From Candidatus Thorarchaeota archaeon (GTDB lineage Archaea > Asgardarchaeota > Thorarchaeia > Thorarchaeales > Thorarchaeaceae): a stretch of 17,038 nt of DNA. The stretch spans positions 868,362-885,399 of the forward strand of contig CP070658.1 in NCBI GenBank assembly GCA_020355105.1, in the 5' to 3' direction. A model generated the notes under the pieces. That model was not told the origin of the DNA. It saw only the letters and a list, made by a program, of their open reading frames with translations, and searched no databases. Positions 14,364 through 17,038 of this stretch are shown piece after piece. Each line of letters begins with the position of its first letter. Position 1 is the first letter of the stretch. The position numbers and the translations under genes are program-made.

Positions 14364-15314
14364 ATGCGGGAATTCAAAGGAAGAGACTTCCTAACACTGA
14401 TGGACTACACAAAAGAAGAGATACTTCGAATCATAGACTTGGCTGACGAGCTCAAAGAGAAGCTTGCGAAGGGTGAACCACATACGTATCTGACAGGCAA
14501 GACAGTCGCCATGATCTTCGAGAAACACTCAACCCGAACGAGACTTTCGTTCCAAGCTGGTGCAGCACATCTGGGAATGCAGGCGTTCTACATGGACCCC
14601 TCCACCATGCAGATTTCAAGGGGTGAGTCACTGGCCGACACTGCCAAAACGATTGACCGATACGCTGACGCCCTAGTCATCAGGACTTTTGAACAGGAAA
14701 TTGTGGAGGACTTCGCCAAGAACATGGAACGGCCGGTCATCAATGCACTTACGAATGAAACACATCCATGTCAACTGCTCGCCGACATTCAACATGTGAG
14801 AGAAAGGAAGGGACGCCTTGACGACCTCAAGATTGGCTATGTCGGTGACGTATGGAACATGGCTCACTCATGGGGGATTGTCAGTTCACTGTTCGGATGG
14901 GATATGAAGTATGCACTCCCGAAAGGCTACGACTACTGGCCAAGAGCAAGGGAGTTCATAGACAAGACCAACAAAGAAAGCGGTGGCAGCTTCGAGATGA
15001 CTCAGGACTTGAAGGAGGCAATGACTGATGCAGATGTCGTGGTCGGCATCACTTTCGTAAGCATGACCCGCGGCGCAACTGAGGAGGATATGAAGAAGAA
15101 GCTCAAGGACTTCTTACCTTACCAAATCAACTCCAAGGCGATGAGCTGGGCAAAAGACGACGCCATCTACATGCACTGCCTTCCTGCGCATAGGGGAGAA
15201 GAAGTCACGAGCGAGGTGATTGATGGACCGCAGTCTTTTGTGTTCGACCAAGCTGAGAACAGGATGCATACTGAGAAGGCGCTGATGGCGTTGCTTCTGG
15301 GTGGAGTCAAGTAG
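14364..15314 (+). CDS. Ornithine carbamoyltransferase-like protein with an altered amine-binding site
   Basis: The 316-residue carbamoyltransferase has an intact carbamoyl-phosphate site: STRTR (56-60), HPCQ (134-137) and HCLPAHRGEEV with C272. The second-substrate half deviates. Ornithine enzymes have TDVWVSMG, whose aspartate binds the alpha-amino group. Here the segment reads GITFVSMTRG, with I229 at that position and threonine after SM. The GDGNN element is GDVWN, keeping only the second asparagine. The overall match to archaeal OTC is strong. However, loss of that aspartate makes L-ornithine doubtful, and putrescine, GABA or another omega-amine is possible. In a catabolic route it would make carbamoyl phosphate from a ureido compound. 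ATG at 14364 has GGTG nine bases upstream. No carbamate kinase gene is in the window. Confidence 0.85.
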   Translation: MREFKGRDFLTLMDYTKEEILRIIDLADELKEKLAKGEPHTYLTGKTVAMIFEKHSTRTRLSFQAGAAHLGMQAFYMDPSTMQISRGESLADTAKTIDRYADALVIRTFEQEIVEDFAKNMERPVINALTNETHPCQLLADIQHVRERKGRLDDLKIGYVGDVWNMAHSWGIVSSLFGWDMKYALPKGYDYWPRAREFIDKTNKESGGSFEMTQDLKEAMTDADVVVGITFVSMTRGATEEDMKKKLKDFLPYQINSKAMSWAKDDAIYMHCLPAHRGEEVTSEVIDGPQSFVFDQAENRMHTEKALMALLLGGVK

Positions 15315-15346
15315 ATGGACAGTTTCGAAGTACAAAGTGTCTGAGA

Positions 15347-16363
15347 TTATCCGAGTAGGTTGACTCTCTTTCCCAGACCTGTTTCCTTTGCGACTTGAAA
15401 CACAACATTCGCAGCAGCAATGTCTTGTGCAGATAGACCCGTGGAGTCGAACAGAGTTATCTCATCTGCGCTTTCTCTTCCAGTCTTATTCCCGATGAGA
15501 ATCTCACCAATTTCGGCGTGGACGCTTTCTTCATCAACCAATCCCTGAGCAAATCCGTGCTGCAACTCACCTATGTGCCTACACTGAGCCAGACTGTCGA
15601 CTACGATCTTTGAAGCGCGAGTCATGATGAGAGGATCTAGTTCCTGCTTCCCCGGACCATCCGCTCCAATGGCATTGATGTGGAGCCCGTCATGAATGTG
15701 GTCTACCATGATGAGCGGCTTTCTGGAAGGAGTGGCTGTGACAAGAATGTCCGCCTCGGGGACAACATCAGTTGGATTGTCTGCCACCATGACTTCGATT
15801 CCTAGATCTTGCTGAATCTCCCTCTCATAGCCAAGAGCCCTATCTCTCTCTATGTCCCAAACACGGACTCTCTTGATGTCAAACAGCTCTTTCAGTGCCA
15901 GCAGTTGCATTCTTCCCTGTGTACCTGCACCCAGAATCCCAACGTTTCTCGAGTCCTTACGAGCCAGCACGCCTGCGGCGACAGCTCCTGCTGCCCCGGT
16001 TCTGTAGGCGGTGATGTAGGTCCCATCCATGATTGCTAGAGGCATGCTCGTCCTGAGATCCATCAAGACTATGACCGCAACACCTGGGGGAAGACCAAGT
16101 TTCTGGTTGTCGTAGAATCCAGTGGCAATCTTCGTACCTATGAGTCCGAAGTCCTCAACAAAACCGGACTTGACGTCCACCTCGCCTCGAAATTCCTTTA
16201 CATCCAGATGCTGGACCTGCGGCATCTGCACCCTGCCCTGGGCATAGGCTGAATATGCCGTCCTCACAGCCTCTATCGCCTTGCTCATTGGCAGACATTC
16301 CCGAACCTCACTCTGTGACAGAATGACTACCTCATCCATTCTGACTACCACCATAGCTGTCAC
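15347..16363 (-). CDS. Ornithine cyclodeaminase/alanine dehydrogenase (mu-crystallin) family protein
   Basis: The 338-residue protein has the family pattern: K78 in GTKIA, AYRTGAAGAVAAGVLAR (119-135), the NAD-binding loop GILGAGTQGR (142-151), and the acidic catalytic element GADGPGKQEL with D235. Members use NAD(H) to convert ornithine to proline with ammonia release, or pyruvate and ammonia to alanine. Related members reduce cyclic imines. Sequence alone does not choose between these. The GTG at 16361-16363 follows AGGAG and lies 9 bases after the aminotransferase, so the two form an operon. It converges on the carbamoyltransferase gene with only 32 bases between the stops. Proximity to the aminotransferases and the deiminase set suggests amino acid nitrogen metabolism. 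Confidence 0.88.
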   Translation of the reverse strand: MTAMVVVRMDEVVILSQSEVRECLPMSKAIEAVRTAYSAYAQGRVQMPQVQHLDVKEFRGEVDVKSGFVEDFGLIGTKIATGFYDNQKLGLPPGVAVIVLMDLRTSMPLAIMDGTYITAYRTGAAGAVAAGVLARKDSRNVGILGAGTQGRMQLLALKELFDIKRVRVWDIERDRALGYEREIQQDLGIEVMVADNPTDVVPEADILVTATPSRKPLIMVDHIHDGLHINAIGADGPGKQELDPLIMTRASKIVVDSLAQCRHIGELQHGFAQGLVDEESVHAEIGEILIGNKTGRESADEITLFDSTGLSAQDIAAANVVFQVAKETGLGKRVNLLG

Positions 16364-16372
16364 TTGATGCTC

Positions 16373-17038
16373 CTATTTGAGAGTCTGAAGCAGCTCATCA
16401 AATCTGGCAAGCCCAGCGTTCAGCTTCTCTTCTGCATAACCAAAGCCTATCCTCAGATACTTCTCCATGCCGAAATGCTCACCTGGGATTATCAGTAGGC
16501 TCTTCTCTTTCAACAACCTGTAGACAAGATCCAACGAACTGATTGGGAGGTTGTGCCTCGGGAAGCAAATTGCGGCGGCCTTGGGTGCGACGTAGTCGAA
16601 GATATGCTCTCTATCATCGAGCCACTTCTTCATGGCAGCCCAGTGTCCTTTGACTATCTTGCTTGTCCTATTCAGAATCTTGGTCCGCATCTTAGGTTGG
16701 AGCGCGATTGTAGCTAGCATGTCACTCAACATCGTGGGGCATATTGAAGTGTAGTCTGAGTAGGACCAAAGGTCTGTTGCATGAGGCTTCAGAGACGAGA
16801 CTATCCACCCCAGTCTCAAGCCTGGGAGACCATATGCCTTCGACAGGCCGTTTGTCACCAAGACCTTGTCGGAGTAGTCGAACATTGTCGGAGTCCTTGG
16901 TCCATCGAGTTCTGCACCCTGATAGATCTCATCAGAGAGAATCCAGACGCCGGTATCTGCCGCAATCTCTGCGATTGCTCGAAGAGAGTCTCTACCCATC
17001 GTGGCACCTGTAGGATTGTTTGGGTTGCACACGGCGAT
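16373..17038 (-). CDS. Class I/II PLP aminotransferase, C-terminal part (runs off the right edge)
   Basis: About 220 codons are in the window, starting with IAVCNPNNPTG at the edge. The true start lies outside, and the GTG at 17030-17032 is only the first in-frame start codon here. Signatures are NPNNPTG, SDEIYQGAE (whose aspartate holds the PLP ring), the Schiff-base lysine in NGLSKAYGLPGLRLGW, and the carboxylate-binding arginine in RIGFGY near the C terminus. This is the fold-type I aspartate/alanine aminotransferase group, and the substrate is not predictable. It stops 9 bases before the cyclodeaminase-family gene, implying co-transcription and possibly coupled transamination and reductive amination. 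Confidence 0.9.
   Translation of the reverse strand: MAVCNPNNPTGATMGRDSLRAIAEIAADTGVWILSDEIYQGAELDGPRTPTMFDYSDKVLVTNGLSKAYGLPGLRLGWIVSSLKPHATDLWSYSDYTSICPTMLSDMLATIALQPKMRTKILNRTSKIVKGHWAAMKKWLDDREHIFDYVAPKAAAICFPRHNLPISSLDLVYRLLKEKSLLIIPGEHFGMEKYLRIGFGYAEEKLNAGLARFDELLQTLK

Noticed and set aside
14364..15314. Naming the carbamoyltransferase argF or arcB
   Set aside because: The amine-site changes make L-ornithine as substrate uncertain, so no symbol is assigned.
1..17038. CRISPR array, insertion sequence or transposase
   Set aside because: No regularly spaced repeats, terminal inverted repeats or transposase-like reading frames were seen. The only duplicated block is the pair of deiminase-like genes.

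Overview
The window reads as a segment of an anaerobic archaeal chromosome. Evidence for this is the two heterodisulfide-reductase (Hdr) gene sets with an MvhD subunit, an MtaA/MtbA-like (URO-D fold) protein, a class III aminotransferase with the cysteine-bearing loop I associate with Thermococcales-type enzymes, and an ornithine-carbamoyltransferase-like protein of archaeal type. GTG and TTG starts behind clear Shine-Dalgarno sequences are common. An Asgard or TACK origin (Thorarchaeota-like) is my impression only, not a demonstrated assignment.

Region 1 (about 1-500) holds a junction. On the + strand, the 3'-truncated remnant of a xanthine-dehydrogenase/CO-dehydrogenase-type molybdopterin subunit runs in from the left edge. 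On the - strand, an HdrB-like gene ends after one CCG domain. The two homologies meet within about 20 bp, so a single deletion between convergent genes (or a chimeric assembly) could explain both truncations.

Region 2 (about 500-8380, - strand) is a long Hdr locus. Transcription order is hdrC, hdrB, mvhD, a short hdrA, a winged-helix protein, a giant hdrA carrying an inserted GltD/NfnB-like flavoprotein, then after a 330-bp gap a second hdrC and the truncated hdrB. The first five genes overlap or abut by 1-4 bases. Together they could encode a flavin-based electron-transfer (possibly bifurcating) complex joining NAD(P)H, ferredoxin and a thiol/disulfide or related HdrB substrate. No hydrogenase, formate dehydrogenase or F420 subunit lies in the window.

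Region 3 (8380-8945) is a divergent intergenic region with several small inverted repeats. Region 4 (8946-15314, + strand) holds an MtaA-like protein, an EamA permease, a class III aminotransferase, two tandem guanidino-group-modifying enzymes (arginine-deiminase/amidinotransferase fold) and a carbamoyltransferase. Region 5 (15347-17038, - strand, convergent) holds an ornithine cyclodeaminase/alanine dehydrogenase-family protein and a class I aminotransferase that runs off the right edge.

The + strand set looks at first like an arginine deiminase route: arginine to citrulline, then ornithine plus carbamoyl phosphate, then proline or a semialdehyde. However, the carbamoyltransferase has lost the aspartate that holds the alpha-amino group of ornithine, and both deiminase-like enzymes carry EGGN where arginine deiminases have EGGD. 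The most interesting hypothesis is therefore a dedicated pathway for a guanidino compound other than arginine, such as a guanidino acid without an alpha-amino group, ending at the omega-aminotransferase. No carbamate kinase is visible here.
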